The notes beneath the pieces were generated by a model. The model made no database searches. It was not told the DNA's origin and was given only the letters and a program-made list of their open reading frames with translations. Positions 34,611 to 42,646 of a stretch of 64,000 nt of DNA are shown piece by piece (within the stretch, counting starts at the first letter, position 1; every line of letters begins with the position of its first letter). Source of the stretch: JBDGYW01 sp964518955 (lineage in GTDB: Bacteria; Gemmatimonadota; Gemmatimonadetes; Gemmatimonadales; GWC2-71-9); NCBI GenBank assembly GCA_964518955.1, contig CAZFHS010000028.1, positions 1 through 64,000 of the forward strand. Direction: 5' to 3'. The translations under genes were made by a program, and so were the position numbers.

Positions 34611-36186
34611 AATTCACTGCCCTCGTTTCTCGAATTACCACCACTTTGATCTGACCTGGATACTGAAGTTCGTTTTCGACGCGACGCGCGATTTCATCCG
34701 AAAGCTCCTCCGCGCGTTTGTCATTTATCGAATTGGGCGCGACTACGATGCGTACCTCGCGGCCTGCCTGAATCGCAAACGCCTTTTCTACTCCATTGAA
34801 CCCAGTTGCTATGTCTTCCAGAGCCGAAAGACGCTTGACGTATGTTTCGAGCGCTTCTCTGCGCGCCCCCGGCCGGGCGCCGCTCACGGCATCGGCGGCC
34901 TGAACGAGCGCCGATATCGGCGTCTCGTGTTCCACATCATCATGGTGCGCCGCGATGGCGTTGAGAACAACCGGGTCTTCACCGTACTTCTTGGCTACCT
35001 CGACGCCTAGCTGCACGTGAGTGCCTTCGTGCTCGTGCGTCAGGGCCTTGCCTATGTCATGCAGCAGCGCACCACGTTTGGCGTGCTGAACGTTGAGCTT
35101 CAGCTCAGCCGCCATCATACCCGCTAGGTGCGCAACCTCTTTTGAGTGGTGGAGGATGTTTTGGCCGTACGAAGTACGGTATTTGAGCCTTCCCACTAGC
35201 TTCACGAGATCGCCGTGCATCTTGCGGATGCCTAGATCGTACACCGTTTGCTGTCCGGCTTCGGCAATTTCCTCTTCGACCTGTTTGGCAATCTTCTCGA
35301 CGACTTCTTCGATTCGCCCAGGGTGAATGCGCCCGTCAGCAATCAACTCTTCGAGCGCCTGCCGAGCGACCTCGCGCCGCACCGGATCGAAGCACGATAT
35401 CACTACTGTATCGGGCGTGTCGTCGATGATCACGTCGACGCCAGTAGCGGTTTCGAAGGCCCTGATGTTCCTTCCCTCGCGACCTATGATGCGGCCTTTC
35501 ATCTCGTCGCTAGGGAGAGCGACGGCCGACACACTGGCTCCAGACGCAGCCTCGGGGGCAAGTCTCTGAATAGCGTACGCGACTATGGCTTTTGCTTCTT
35601 TGTCGGCGGTGCGCTTCGCCTCTTCCTTTATCTCCCGAACCGAGGCTTCCGCCTCGCTCTTTGCGGCATCCGTCATTTCCTGGATCAAACTTTGTTTCGC
35701 CTCTGCTTGAGTCATACCGGCAAGCTCTTCGAGCCGTGCCGCGACCGCCTGCTCCGACTCATCCAAGGCCGCTTCCTTGCCCTCCAGGTTCTTTTCGCGA
35801 TCGCGGTTCGACTGTTCTTTGCGCTGAACGTTTTGCTCCCTATCGTCCAGGGCGTTCAGCTTTCGGTCTATGAGCGTCTCCCGCTCGACCACGCGTTCCT
35901 GAAGGCGATCCAGTTCCTGACGGCGTTGTTTCTCCTCGGCCTCCCACTCCTCGCGGAGTTTCATCACTTCTTCTTTGCCTGCCAGAACCGTACGGGCGTG
36001 CTCGGCTTCAGCGTCCCGCTTTGCGTCAGCGAGAAGGCGGGCCCCTTGTTGCTCGGCCGTCCTTCCTGCCAACTCGGCCGCCTTGTGTTCGCTTCGGCGC
36101 CCAAGACGGTAAAAGACCGCCCCGGCGAGCGCTGCCACGCTGGGTACGGCCAATGCAAGAATCAGAATGAGCTGCGATTCGCTCAT
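34600..36186 (-). CDS. rny: Ribonuclease Y
   Basis: 528 residues. One N-terminal membrane helix (LILILALAVPSVAALAGAVFY) anchors the protein to the inner membrane. A long Glu/Arg/Lys coiled coil follows to about residue 205. The KH domain reads ALPSDEMKGRIIGREGRNIRAFETATGVDVIIDDTPDTVVISCFDPVRREVAR. The HD domain has ILHHSKEVAHLAGMMAAEL, RGALLHDIGKALTHEHEGTH and AIAAHHDDVE. RNase Y starts bulk mRNA decay in many bacteria lacking RNase E. The gene follows zapA after 95 bases that contain two small hairpins. Confidence 0.97.
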   Translation of the reverse strand: MSESQLILILALAVPSVAALAGAVFYRLGRRSEHKAAELAGRTAEQQGARLLADAKRDAEAEHARTVLAGKEEVMKLREEWEAEEKQRRQELDRLQERVVERETLIDRKLNALDDREQNVQRKEQSNRDREKNLEGKEAALDESEQAVAARLEELAGMTQAEAKQSLIQEMTDAAKSEAEASVREIKEEAKRTADKEAKAIVAYAIQRLAPEAASGASVSAVALPSDEMKGRIIGREGRNIRAFETATGVDVIIDDTPDTVVISCFDPVRREVARQALEELIADGRIHPGRIEEVVEKIAKQVEEEIAEAGQQTVYDLGIRKMHGDLVKLVGRLKYRTSYGQNILHHSKEVAHLAGMMAAELKLNVQHAKRGALLHDIGKALTHEHEGTHVQLGVEVAKKYGEDPVVLNAIAAHHDDVEHETPISALVQAADAVSGARPGARREALETYVKRLSALEDIATGFNGVEKAFAIQAGREVRIVVAPNSINDKRAEELSDEIARRVENELQYPGQIKVVVIRETRAVNFAR

Positions 36187-36206
36187 CTATCTATCTCCAA
36201 CGGCAG

Positions 36207-36274
36207 TACCGGTTTTTTCCGGTAGCCGCGATTATCTGGTTTTTCTCGGTTCAGGGCTCTAAGTTGCGGCCCTG
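36207..36274 (-). other. Two small hairpins between zapA and rny
   Basis: TACCGG (36207-36212) and CCGGTA (36219-36224) flank a 6-base T run, and CAGGGC (36252-36257) pairs with GCCCTG (36269-36274). On the transcribed minus strand neither is followed by a U run, so these look like mRNA structure or processing sites rather than terminators. The gap is too short for a 6S RNA. Confidence 0.45.
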
Positions 36275-36281
36275 CTTGAAT

Positions 36282-36617
36282 TTACACTTCGTCGCTCAGC
36301 GCCGCAATCGAGCCAGTGGCGCGCGATGTTCTCTTTGCGGGCGGCAGAACTCTGCACAAGTCGGTCGAGAGTTCCGTGAGCCGATCAGCCATGCTCGAAG
36401 TGGCACTCCGTTCCGCAAATAATTCGTCAGTTATCGCCAGTGCCGCCAGTATTGCCGCTTTGTGTGCTTCAACGATTGAGCCACTTGCAAGCACCTCTTT
36501 GAGAGCGCTATCAACATACTCGGCAACTGCGCGAGTGTATTCCGTTGAGCGGTCGGACTTCAGCGTATACTCGTCACCGCCGATCGTGACCTTGACGACC
36601 GTCTTCTTGTCGGTCAC
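36282..36617 (-). CDS. zapA: Cell division protein ZapA
   Basis: 111 residues. VVKVTIGGDEYTLKSDRSTEYTRAVAEYVDSALKEVLASG is the ZapA N-terminal domain (IxGxxYxlxxxexeeyxxxvAxyvdxkm), followed by a helix with AAILAALAITDELF and a short coiled coil. ZapA bundles FtsZ filaments at the division site. It overlaps a coiled-coil gene upstream by 4 bases and is located directly behind pheT, the common pheS-pheT-zapA order. The last 30 residues are Arg/Ser/Ala-rich and not conserved. Confidence 0.9.
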   Translation of the reverse strand: MTDKKTVVKVTIGGDEYTLKSDRSTEYTRAVAEYVDSALKEVLASGSIVEAHKAAILAALAITDELFAERSATSSMADRLTELSTDLCRVLPPAKRTSRATGSIAALSDEV

Positions 36618-36910
36618 CGGCTCTGCTCGTCCATGTCGACCTGCTCCTCGAGGAACTTCAACCTGGCCAACAGGCCATCCACACGTTCCCTAACAAGCTT
36701 GAGTCGAAAGTTCTTCTCGTGATTGTCCCGCTCCAATTCAGAGATCATCTCTCGAGAGGCTACCACGTCGTGATCGAGGCCCATCTCGGCCCGATCGGAT
36801 TCAGCCTTGTGTGCACGCCTGCGCCAGGAGGTCAGTTCCTCCTGAACGTGCTCGAGAACCCTCTCGAGCTCCGACAACGCCCTGAACTCAGGCCTGCCTT
36901 CGTTCGACAC
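36614..36910 (-). CDS. Small coiled-coil protein between pheT and zapA
   Basis: 98 residues, almost entirely helical with heptad spacing: LSELERVLEHVQEELTSWRRRAHKAESDRAE, then SREMISELERDNHEKNFRLKLVRERVDGLLARLKFLEEQVD. No membrane segment or enzymatic motif. Position between pheT and zapA, with a 4-base overlap to zapA and a 23-base overlap with the end of pheT, suggests a partner of ZapA in division, perhaps ZapB-like. That role is inference from context and coiled-coil character only. Confidence 0.7.
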   Translation of the reverse strand: MSNEGRPEFRALSELERVLEHVQEELTSWRRRAHKAESDRAEMGLDHDVVASREMISELERDNHEKNFRLKLVRERVDGLLARLKFLEEQVDMDEQSR

Positions 36911-39248
36911 CTAGCTTGTCCTTCAAGTATTTCAAGATCTTCTTGACTACCTTGTCAGCCTCACGGTCTTTGAGCGTTCTCTCGCGAGAGCGCAGTACGA
37001 GCCGCCACGCAACGCTTCGACCAGCTAAGTCTTCTGACAGATATTCGTCGAAAACACCCACCGATTCAAGTAATGGCCCAGCCGCCTCCTTTATGACCTC
37101 TTCAACCTGTCCTGCAGTCACCCCCGGCGGAAGTACCAGGGCAAGATCTCGTTCCACCGGAGGCGTGGTGGGAAGTGGCCGGTATTTCGAATCTGCGTCG
37201 TCTGAGACGGCCACATCCAGCTCGAAACCCTGCAATGGAGCGGCCCAGGCAGGCGCTTCGACGTCGAGAGTTCCAGCGTGCCCAACGACCTCCTCGTATA
37301 CCGTTTGCAATATCAGGCCATTGTCGGACGGTATGATCGTGCCCGTCACCCCGCACAGGTCAACGAGCTGCGTGAACACATGCTTGAGATCCCAATGATC
37401 GTAGTCGGGCGCGTCACCTTCAGCAGTCCAATGAGCGGGATTGCGGGAGCCCGTGAAAACGCCCGCCAGCCGCAGCGTCTCAGTGGGCCTCACTCCTTCA
37501 CCCGTGTCGTTGAACACTATCCCGATCTCGAAGAGACGAACATTGCGCTCGCGCATGGCCCAATTGTGCTGTGTCGACTTCACAAGGCCAGGAAGCAGCG
37601 ATTGCCGAAGGTGTGTCTCTTCTTGGGACAACGGATTGAGGAGAGCAGTCCCGTCTTCTTCGTCTTCGGATCTCACAAGAGGCAGAGTCCGTGCCTCGTT
37701 CAGGCCCATTGAAGTCAGAACTCGGCGAACCTTGGCTTTCTGTTTTTCAATGGGTGCGTCCGGTACATTGCTCGCACGAAACGGCCGAAGCTCAGCCGGA
37801 AATTCGTCGTAGCCAATCAACCGGGCGATTTCCTCGATCAGGTCCACCTCACGAGTGACGTCAGGTCTCCACCCAGGCACCTGTACCGCCAGCCGTTCTC
37901 CCTTGGGCACGGACACGAACCCGACACTCACCAGGTGTTTTTCGATGTCCTCGGTCGAGACTTCGGTGCCGAGCAGATGTGCGACTCGCTCGGGCCGGAG
38001 GAAAATGACTTGGCTCTTCTCGGGCGCCGGATAGACGTCTGTGGCCGGGCTTGGCTCGGTTCCTCCGGCCACTGCACGGATCAACGACACTGCCCTCACG
38101 AGCGTGTCAGGCATGCCTTCGATATCGATGCCGCGTTCGAACCTGTACGATGCCTCGGTCGACATTCCCAAAGCTTTCCGCGTGGCACGATTGCGTTTCG
38201 GATCGAAGTAGGCGCACTCGAGCAAAATGTCGGTGGTCGAGTTGGACACTTCAGAGTCCGCGCCACCCATCACACCGGCAATTGCGGTCGGGCCTTCCGC
38301 ATCGCAGATCAGGGTCATCCCCGCGTCCAGTTCCCGCTTTTCGCCATCCAGAGTACACAACATCTCTCCCGGCTTTGCGGACCGGACGATGATTTTGTTG
38401 CCCCGTACTTTCGCGAGGTCGAACGCATGCAGCGGCTGGTTGAGCTCGAAAAGGATGAAGTTGGTGGCGTCAACCACATTGTTGATGGGCCGCGCACCGA
38501 TGCCCCTGAGGCGCGCCTGCAGCCAATCGGGCGACGGACCGACATTCACGCCGCGAATCACAGCCGCCAAGTACCGCTGACATCCGTCCACGTCGACGAC
38601 GATCACTTCGACACCATCGACATTGCCTGGACCGGTGACCTGCTTAGGCGACAGGGAGTCGGAGGGTGCATCCGGAATCTCCTCCAACTTCACCGGCACT
38701 CCATAACTTGCACCCAAATCGCGAGCCACGCCCTTGTGGCACAGCAGGTCTGGTCTATTCGGAGTCACATCCAACACCAGCATCGTGTCTGCGAGCGGCA
38801 GTGCATCGAGAAGGGGCGTGCCCGGCTTCGCATCAGTATTCAGCTCGAGTATCCCCTCGTGATCGTCACCCAACTCCAGTTCGCGCGCAGAACAAAGCAT
38901 GCCATTGGAGGCAATTCCTCTGATCTTCCTGGCTGTGAGCTCAAACCCACCAGGCAGAATGGTTCCGACGGCGGCGTAAGGATACTTCTTGCCGGCGACG
39001 ACGTTCGGCGCACCGCAGACTACCTCCACCACCGCATTGCCGTCGTTCACCTGGCAGAGGGTCAAGCGATCTGCATTTGGGTGCCTCTCAGCCGACTCGA
39101 CCAAGCCGATGACGACATCGCCCAAACCGGCGAAGAGATTCTCGATCTCGTCGATAGGCGCACCCAGTGTAGCGAGCCGCCGGGAGACGTCTATCGGGTC
39201 GAGTTCACGACCAAGCAGAGCGGACAGCCAATTGACAGAGGTGTTCAC
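36888..39248 (-). CDS. pheT: Phenylalanyl-tRNA synthetase beta subunit
   Basis: 786 residues from a GTG at 39248, immediately behind the pheS stop; the longer open frame runs antisense-like into pheS and is not used. The start NTSVNWLSALLGRELDP is typical. Order of domains: N-terminal, tRNA-binding/EMAP-like (about 40-150, GLVESAERHPNADRLTLCQVN), B3/B4 editing region, B5 (about 400-470), the synthetase-like core, and the C-terminal FDX-ACB domain (RPLPTTPPVERDLALVLPPG). Works as alpha2beta2 with PheS. The C-terminal end overlaps the next gene by 23 bases. Confidence 0.96.
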   Translation of the reverse strand: MNTSVNWLSALLGRELDPIDVSRRLATLGAPIDEIENLFAGLGDVVIGLVESAERHPNADRLTLCQVNDGNAVVEVVCGAPNVVAGKKYPYAAVGTILPGGFELTARKIRGIASNGMLCSARELELGDDHEGILELNTDAKPGTPLLDALPLADTMLVLDVTPNRPDLLCHKGVARDLGASYGVPVKLEEIPDAPSDSLSPKQVTGPGNVDGVEVIVVDVDGCQRYLAAVIRGVNVGPSPDWLQARLRGIGARPINNVVDATNFILFELNQPLHAFDLAKVRGNKIIVRSAKPGEMLCTLDGEKRELDAGMTLICDAEGPTAIAGVMGGADSEVSNSTTDILLECAYFDPKRNRATRKALGMSTEASYRFERGIDIEGMPDTLVRAVSLIRAVAGGTEPSPATDVYPAPEKSQVIFLRPERVAHLLGTEVSTEDIEKHLVSVGFVSVPKGERLAVQVPGWRPDVTREVDLIEEIARLIGYDEFPAELRPFRASNVPDAPIEKQKAKVRRVLTSMGLNEARTLPLVRSEDEEDGTALLNPLSQEETHLRQSLLPGLVKSTQHNWAMRERNVRLFEIGIVFNDTGEGVRPTETLRLAGVFTGSRNPAHWTAEGDAPDYDHWDLKHVFTQLVDLCGVTGTIIPSDNGLILQTVYEEVVGHAGTLDVEAPAWAAPLQGFELDVAVSDDADSKYRPLPTTPPVERDLALVLPPGVTAGQVEEVIKEAAGPLLESVGVFDEYLSEDLAGRSVAWRLVLRSRERTLKDREADKVVKKILKYLKDKLGVERRQA

Positions 39249-39249
39249 G

Positions 39250-40290
39250 TTATTCCACGAACTGGTTGAGTAGCCGCATATCGTTCTCGAACAGCAGTCG
39301 GATATCGGGAATTCCGTATCGCAGCATCGTGATACGATGAGGGCCCATTCCGAAGGCCCAGCCCGTATACCGTTCCGAATCGATTCCGCAGTTCTCGAAC
39401 ACCGCCGGGTGTACCATACCGGCGCCCATGATCTCCATGAAGCCAGTCTGCTTGCAGGTCGAACACCCACTGCCTTCACATACGTGGCACTGGATATCAA
39501 CCTCGGCAGACGGCTCTGTGAACGGGAAGAACGAAGGTCGGAAACGACTCTTCACGTTCGGCCCGAAAAACCGTTTGATGAAGAAATCGATGCTCGCCTT
39601 GAAGTCCACGAAATTCACGCCCTCGTCCACCGCGAGGCCTTCGATCTGCTCGAAGACAGGTGCGTGCGACGGATCGAATGCGTCCCTGCGATAGACTTGC
39701 CCGGGCACTACTATCCGGATGGGCGGTTTGTACCGTTCCATCGTCCGAGCCTGCATGGGCGAAGTGTGCGTGCGCAGAACCACCCCAGGCCCGAGGAAGA
39801 ACGTGTCCTGCATGTCGGCCGCGGGATGGTCGAGAGAGATGTTCAGCTTGGTGAAGCAGTATTCCTCGGTCTCGGCCTCCGGGCCAACGACCCGCGTGAA
39901 ACCGAGTTCCCTGAAGATCTCGCAAATCTCGTCAACCACCGCCGTAACCGGGTGAATCGCACCGCGCCAAACAGCACGGTCGGGCATCGACCAATCGATG
40001 CCGGTGGCCTTCGTCGAGTCTGCGGCGAGAACGCGTTCGCGTTCGGCGATGGCCGCTTCCAACTCCTGTTTCAGCTGATTGGCACGCTGTCCGATTGGAC
40101 GCCGTTCCTCGGCTGGAAGAGAGCTCAGAGAACGCAAAATCTCAGTGAGCAACCCCGCCTTGCGGCCAAGTACCTTGGTTCGCAATTCGGAGAGCCCTTC
40201 AATGTCGACTGCAGACACTTCGCCTACGGCCGCCGCGACGGTCTCGAGTTTCTGCCTAACAGACTTGTCTGTCATAGTCGGGTCTGACAT
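39250..40290 (-). CDS. pheS: Phenylalanyl-tRNA synthetase alpha subunit
   Basis: 346 residues. Class II motifs: HPAADMQDTFFL, motif 2 VPGQVYRRDAFDPSHAPVFEQIEGLAVDEG, and motif 3 GWAFGMGPHRITMLRYGIPDIRLLFENDMRLLNQF. A Cys-rich loop CHVCEGSGCSTCKQTGFM precedes MGAGMVHP; such Cys pairs occur in a subset of bacterial PheS proteins and may bind zinc. The N-terminal 90 residues form the tRNA-binding coiled coil. The gene lies 17 bases after rplT in the infC-rpmI-rplT-pheS-pheT operon, as in many bacteria. Confidence 0.97.
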   Translation of the reverse strand: MSDPTMTDKSVRQKLETVAAAVGEVSAVDIEGLSELRTKVLGRKAGLLTEILRSLSSLPAEERRPIGQRANQLKQELEAAIAERERVLAADSTKATGIDWSMPDRAVWRGAIHPVTAVVDEICEIFRELGFTRVVGPEAETEEYCFTKLNISLDHPAADMQDTFFLGPGVVLRTHTSPMQARTMERYKPPIRIVVPGQVYRRDAFDPSHAPVFEQIEGLAVDEGVNFVDFKASIDFFIKRFFGPNVKSRFRPSFFPFTEPSAEVDIQCHVCEGSGCSTCKQTGFMEIMGAGMVHPAVFENCGIDSERYTGWAFGMGPHRITMLRYGIPDIRLLFENDMRLLNQFVE

Positions 40291-40307
40291 TTGGATTCGG
40301 ACCCGTA

Positions 40308-40661
40308 TTAAAAGCTCTGCTTCGCGACCTCTGCGAGCTTGCCAAAGGCGGCAGGATCGTGCACAGCCAGATCGGCCAACATCTTCCTGTTGATGTCGAC
40401 ATTTGCCTTCTTCAGCCCGGCAATCAACCGGCTGTATGTGAGATCGTGTCCATGTGCGGCCGCGTTTATTCGGATGATCCAGAGTCGTCTGAAATCGCGT
40501 TTCTTGTTTCGCCGGTCGCGATATGCGTAACGAAGGCCTCTTTCGACGGTTTCTTTCGCGGACTTGTAGAGCTTGCTTCGTCCACCGCGCGCACCGCGCG
40601 CAGCTTTCATGATCTTCTTCTTGCGTTTCAGGCGTGCGACATTGCTCCTTACTCTAGGCAT
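40308..40661 (-). CDS. rplT: 50S ribosomal protein L20
   Basis: 117 residues: MPRVRSNVARLKRKKKIMKAARGARGG start, then YRDRRNKKRDFRRLWIIRINAAAHGHDLTYSRLIAGLKKANVDINRKMLADLAV, the fully conserved L20 core. L20 binds 23S rRNA early in large-subunit assembly. In several bacteria L20 also represses its own operon by binding the leader or an intergenic mRNA structure. Here it lies 9 bases after rpmI. Confidence 0.98.
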   Translation of the reverse strand: MPRVRSNVARLKRKKKIMKAARGARGGRSKLYKSAKETVERGLRYAYRDRRNKKRDFRRLWIIRINAAAHGHDLTYSRLIAGLKKANVDINRKMLADLAVHDPAAFGKLAEVAKQSF

Positions 40662-40670
40662 GCTGTTCTC

Positions 40671-40865
40671 CTAGGCCCCCAAAAGCCGCTTGATGGTGGA
40701 TTCCTGTCCCTTCGAGACCAGCGTCCCCTGGCGCAAGTTCATCTTTCGCTTGGGATGCTTCTTCGTAAGGATGTGGCTCTTGTAGGCTTTGTACCGCCTG
40801 ACTTTTCCTTTCGCAGTCAGACGAAACCGTTTGGCCGCGCCCCTCTTAGTGCGTTGTTTCGGCAT
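40671..40865 (-). CDS. rpmI: 50S ribosomal protein L35
   Basis: 64 residues from the ATG at 40865 (MPKQRTKRGAAKRFRLTAKGKVRR), the universal L35 start, with AGGAAG upstream; the longer frame to 40922 is not used. Ends with LVSKGQESTIKRLLGA. The length is the family norm. Located between infC and rplT. Confidence 0.97.
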   Translation of the reverse strand: MPKQRTKRGAAKRFRLTAKGKVRRYKAYKSHILTKKHPKRKMNLRQGTLVSKGQESTIKRLLGA

Positions 40866-40951
40866 GATATCTACTTCTTCCTGATACTCAGCATCTGATT
40901 CGCCTGGTTGGCCTGCTGACACCTACCGGGCGTGACCCCGCGCCCGCAGCC

Positions 40952-41479
40952 CTACTTGGGTGCGAGCACCATCGTCATGTTTTTACCTTCCAACTTCGGG
41001 TGCATCTCGACCTTCGCGATTTCCTCCAGTTCGGCGAACACTCGAAGAAGTACTTCTCGTCCCAACTCCGGGTGGGTTACCTGGCGGCCACGAAACATCA
41101 TCGTCAGCTTGACCTTGTTTCCTTCCTCCAGAAACCTGCGTGCGTGCCTTGTCTTGAAGTTGAAATCGTGATCGCTGACTCCGGGTCTGTATTTCACTTC
41201 CTTCAGGTGAATGACATGCTGCTTCTTCTTCGCCGCTTTGGCCGCTTTGGCCTGCTCAAAACGGTACTTGCCATAGTCCATCACCTTGACCACGGGCGGC
41301 CTAGCCATTGCCGCCACCTCAACGAGATCCAGACCTCTCTCCGCAGCCACCCTTCTTGCCTCTTCGATTGGGACGATGCCTACCTGCTCTCCATCGGCGC
41401 CGATCAAACGAACCGGGCTGATACGGATCTGCTCGTTGACCCGGGTGCGATCTTCATTACTCTCATTGCGAACGGTCAG
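40952..41479 (-). CDS. infC: Translation initiation factor IF-3, probable CTG start
   Basis: About 175 residues. The conserved part starts RVNEQIRISPVRLIGADGEQVG and continues GLDLVEVAAMARPPVVKVMDYGKYRFEQ, AKKKQHVIHLKEVKYRPGVSDHDF, and VKLTMMFRGRQVTHPELG. No ATG or TTG occurs in frame near the expected start. GGGAGGTGG ends 8 bases upstream of a CTG at 41479, the ideal Shine-Dalgarno spacing; a GTG at 41488 lies within that site and cannot use it. IF3 genes commonly use rare start codons (AUU in E. coli) so that IF3 limits its own translation. I therefore place the start at CTG. An intrinsic terminator lies 33 bases upstream. Confidence 0.93.
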   Translation of the reverse strand: MTVRNESNEDRTRVNEQIRISPVRLIGADGEQVGIVPIEEARRVAAERGLDLVEVAAMARPPVVKVMDYGKYRFEQAKAAKAAKKKQHVIHLKEVKYRPGVSDHDFNFKTRHARRFLEEGNKVKLTMMFRGRQVTHPELGREVLLRVFAELEEIAKVEMHPKLEGKNMTMVLAPK

Positions 41480-41511
41480 TGAAGCCACCTCCCTCGAAAA
41501 ATGTTGTAGAC

Positions 41512-41544
41512 AAAAAAACGGACCCAGGTTCTCTGGACGTCCGT
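41512..41544 (-). terminator. Intrinsic terminator/attenuator upstream of infC
   Basis: On the minus strand ACGGAC-GT-CCAG, loop AGAAC, CTGG-GTCCGT forms a 10-bp interrupted stem followed by seven T. It lies between the MBL gene and infC. Upstream, the minus-strand CAGGGTTCT (41578-41586) could pair with AGAACCTG of this hairpin with one bulged G, which would act as an antiterminator. A further hairpin AAGCGC/GCGCTT lies at 41624-41639. Confidence 0.75.
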
Positions 41545-41677
41545 TGGCACCGTCAGCTAAGCTGCGGCGTGGTCCCAAGAACCCTGAACGCACACTCGAC
41601 GTCTCGTCGGCGGCAGCAGGGTGAAGCGCAAAGGCGCTTTCTTTCCCGTTTTGTCAGAATCCAAGCTACGCCTGCCT

Positions 41678-42646
41678 TTACGGGGTGTCAAGCGGGAGAC
41701 ACGCGAACGATTTCGAGTCCCGCGCAATCTTTCCCAGAGGTACCGTCGGATCGTGCTCGAACACAATCGTCCAGCCCTCGGCTTCCGCACGCGCCAGCAG
41801 CTGTTTTTTGGTGGACAGCGTCACCAACGGTTCGAGATCGTATGCCATTATCCATGGCACCGGAACATGCGCAATTGTCGGAATGCAATCGCCGGCGTAG
41901 CAGGCTACTTCCCCACCGTCGTTAATGAGCACCGACTGGTGATACGGAGTGTGGCCGGGCGTGGGAAGAACGGAAATACCGGGTAAGATCTCAGCCTCGC
42001 CTTCAACGAGGAGCCAAGTGTTGGCATCGGTGATCGGCTGGTGGTTGTCGAGCAGGTAGCTGGCGGCAGTGCGCTCGTTCGGGTGTTGGGCCGCGAGGAG
42101 CTCGCCACGTTGCACCACGTAGGTTGCGTTGGGGAAGGCGACGTGGGCGGTACGGCGGTATGGCGTTACGGCGGTACCCTTCCCCTTACCCTTTCCCCTT
42201 TCCCCATTCCCCCTCACGTTGCTCGCTGCGCGCTGCTCGTCGCCCCCCTCTCCCTCAACAACCGTATTCCCCCCACAATGATCAAAATGCAAATGTGTAT
42301 TGATCACGTACTTGACATCTTCCGGGGCAAATTCGGCCTCGGCGAGCGCGTCCTCCAACAACGTCCGGCCCGCCGTACCCGCATTCTCCACACCGTAGAT
42401 CCCCACGAACTTCTCATCCTCCTTGTTGCCGATACCGGTGTCGATCAAAACGGGGCCTGCATCGTGCTCGACCAGCAGGCAGCGCAGCGCGAGACGAATC
42501 CGATTTCGTTCGTCCGGTTCGAAGTGTTTCTGCCAGAGCGGCTTCGCCACGACTCCAAACATTGCCCCGCCATCCAGGAACACGCTGCCCGCGTTGAGAC
42601 AGGTGCAGCGCAGCTTGCCAACGTTGAATCTGGTAACCAGACTCAC
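41678..42646 (-). CDS. Metallo-beta-lactamase-fold hydrolase with repeat-derived insert
   Basis: 322 residues; starts at a GTG overlapping the exonuclease stop by 4 bases. The metal site is THLHFDHCGG (HxHxDH), with later His/Asp in LPTPGHTPYHQSVLI and YAGDCIPT and a final EHDPT. N-terminal FNVGKLRCTCLNAGSVFLDGGAMFGVVAKPLW resembles lactonase-like MBL proteins. Right after NTVVEG about 40 residues of low complexity (EGGDEQRAASNVRGNG then ERGKGKGKGTAVTPYRRTA) are encoded by simple repeats, after which the conserved FPNATYVVQRGE resumes. The insert keeps the frame and lies in a loop position. Substrate unknown. Confidence 0.85.
   Translation of the reverse strand: MSLVTRFNVGKLRCTCLNAGSVFLDGGAMFGVVAKPLWQKHFEPDERNRIRLALRCLLVEHDAGPVLIDTGIGNKEDEKFVGIYGVENAGTAGRTLLEDALAEAEFAPEDVKYVINTHLHFDHCGGNTVVEGEGGDEQRAASNVRGNGERGKGKGKGTAVTPYRRTAHVAFPNATYVVQRGELLAAQHPNERTAASYLLDNHQPITDANTWLLVEGEAEILPGISVLPTPGHTPYHQSVLINDGGEVACYAGDCIPTIAHVPVPWIMAYDLEPLVTLSTKKQLLARAEAEGWTIVFEHDPTVPLGKIARDSKSFACLPLDTP
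42146..42260. repeat. Compound octamer/heptamer array inside MBL gene
   Basis: Four 8-bp units (GGCGGTAC, GGCGGTAT, GGCGTTAC, GGCGGTAC) at 42146-42177 are followed by units of the type TTTCCCC/ATTCCCC (42178-42212) and four heptads GTTGCTC, GCTGCGC, GCTGCTC, GTCGCCC (42218-42245), then a C/T-rich end. All of this lies in frame in the coding sequence. Confidence 0.8.

Noticed and set aside
36187..36281. 6S RNA behind zapA
   Set aside because: The gap is only 95 bases and lacks the long open-bubble structure.
37935..39269. 444-codon plus-strand frame
   Set aside because: Antisense shadow of pheT.
39337..40287. 316-codon plus-strand frame
   Set aside because: Antisense shadow of pheS.
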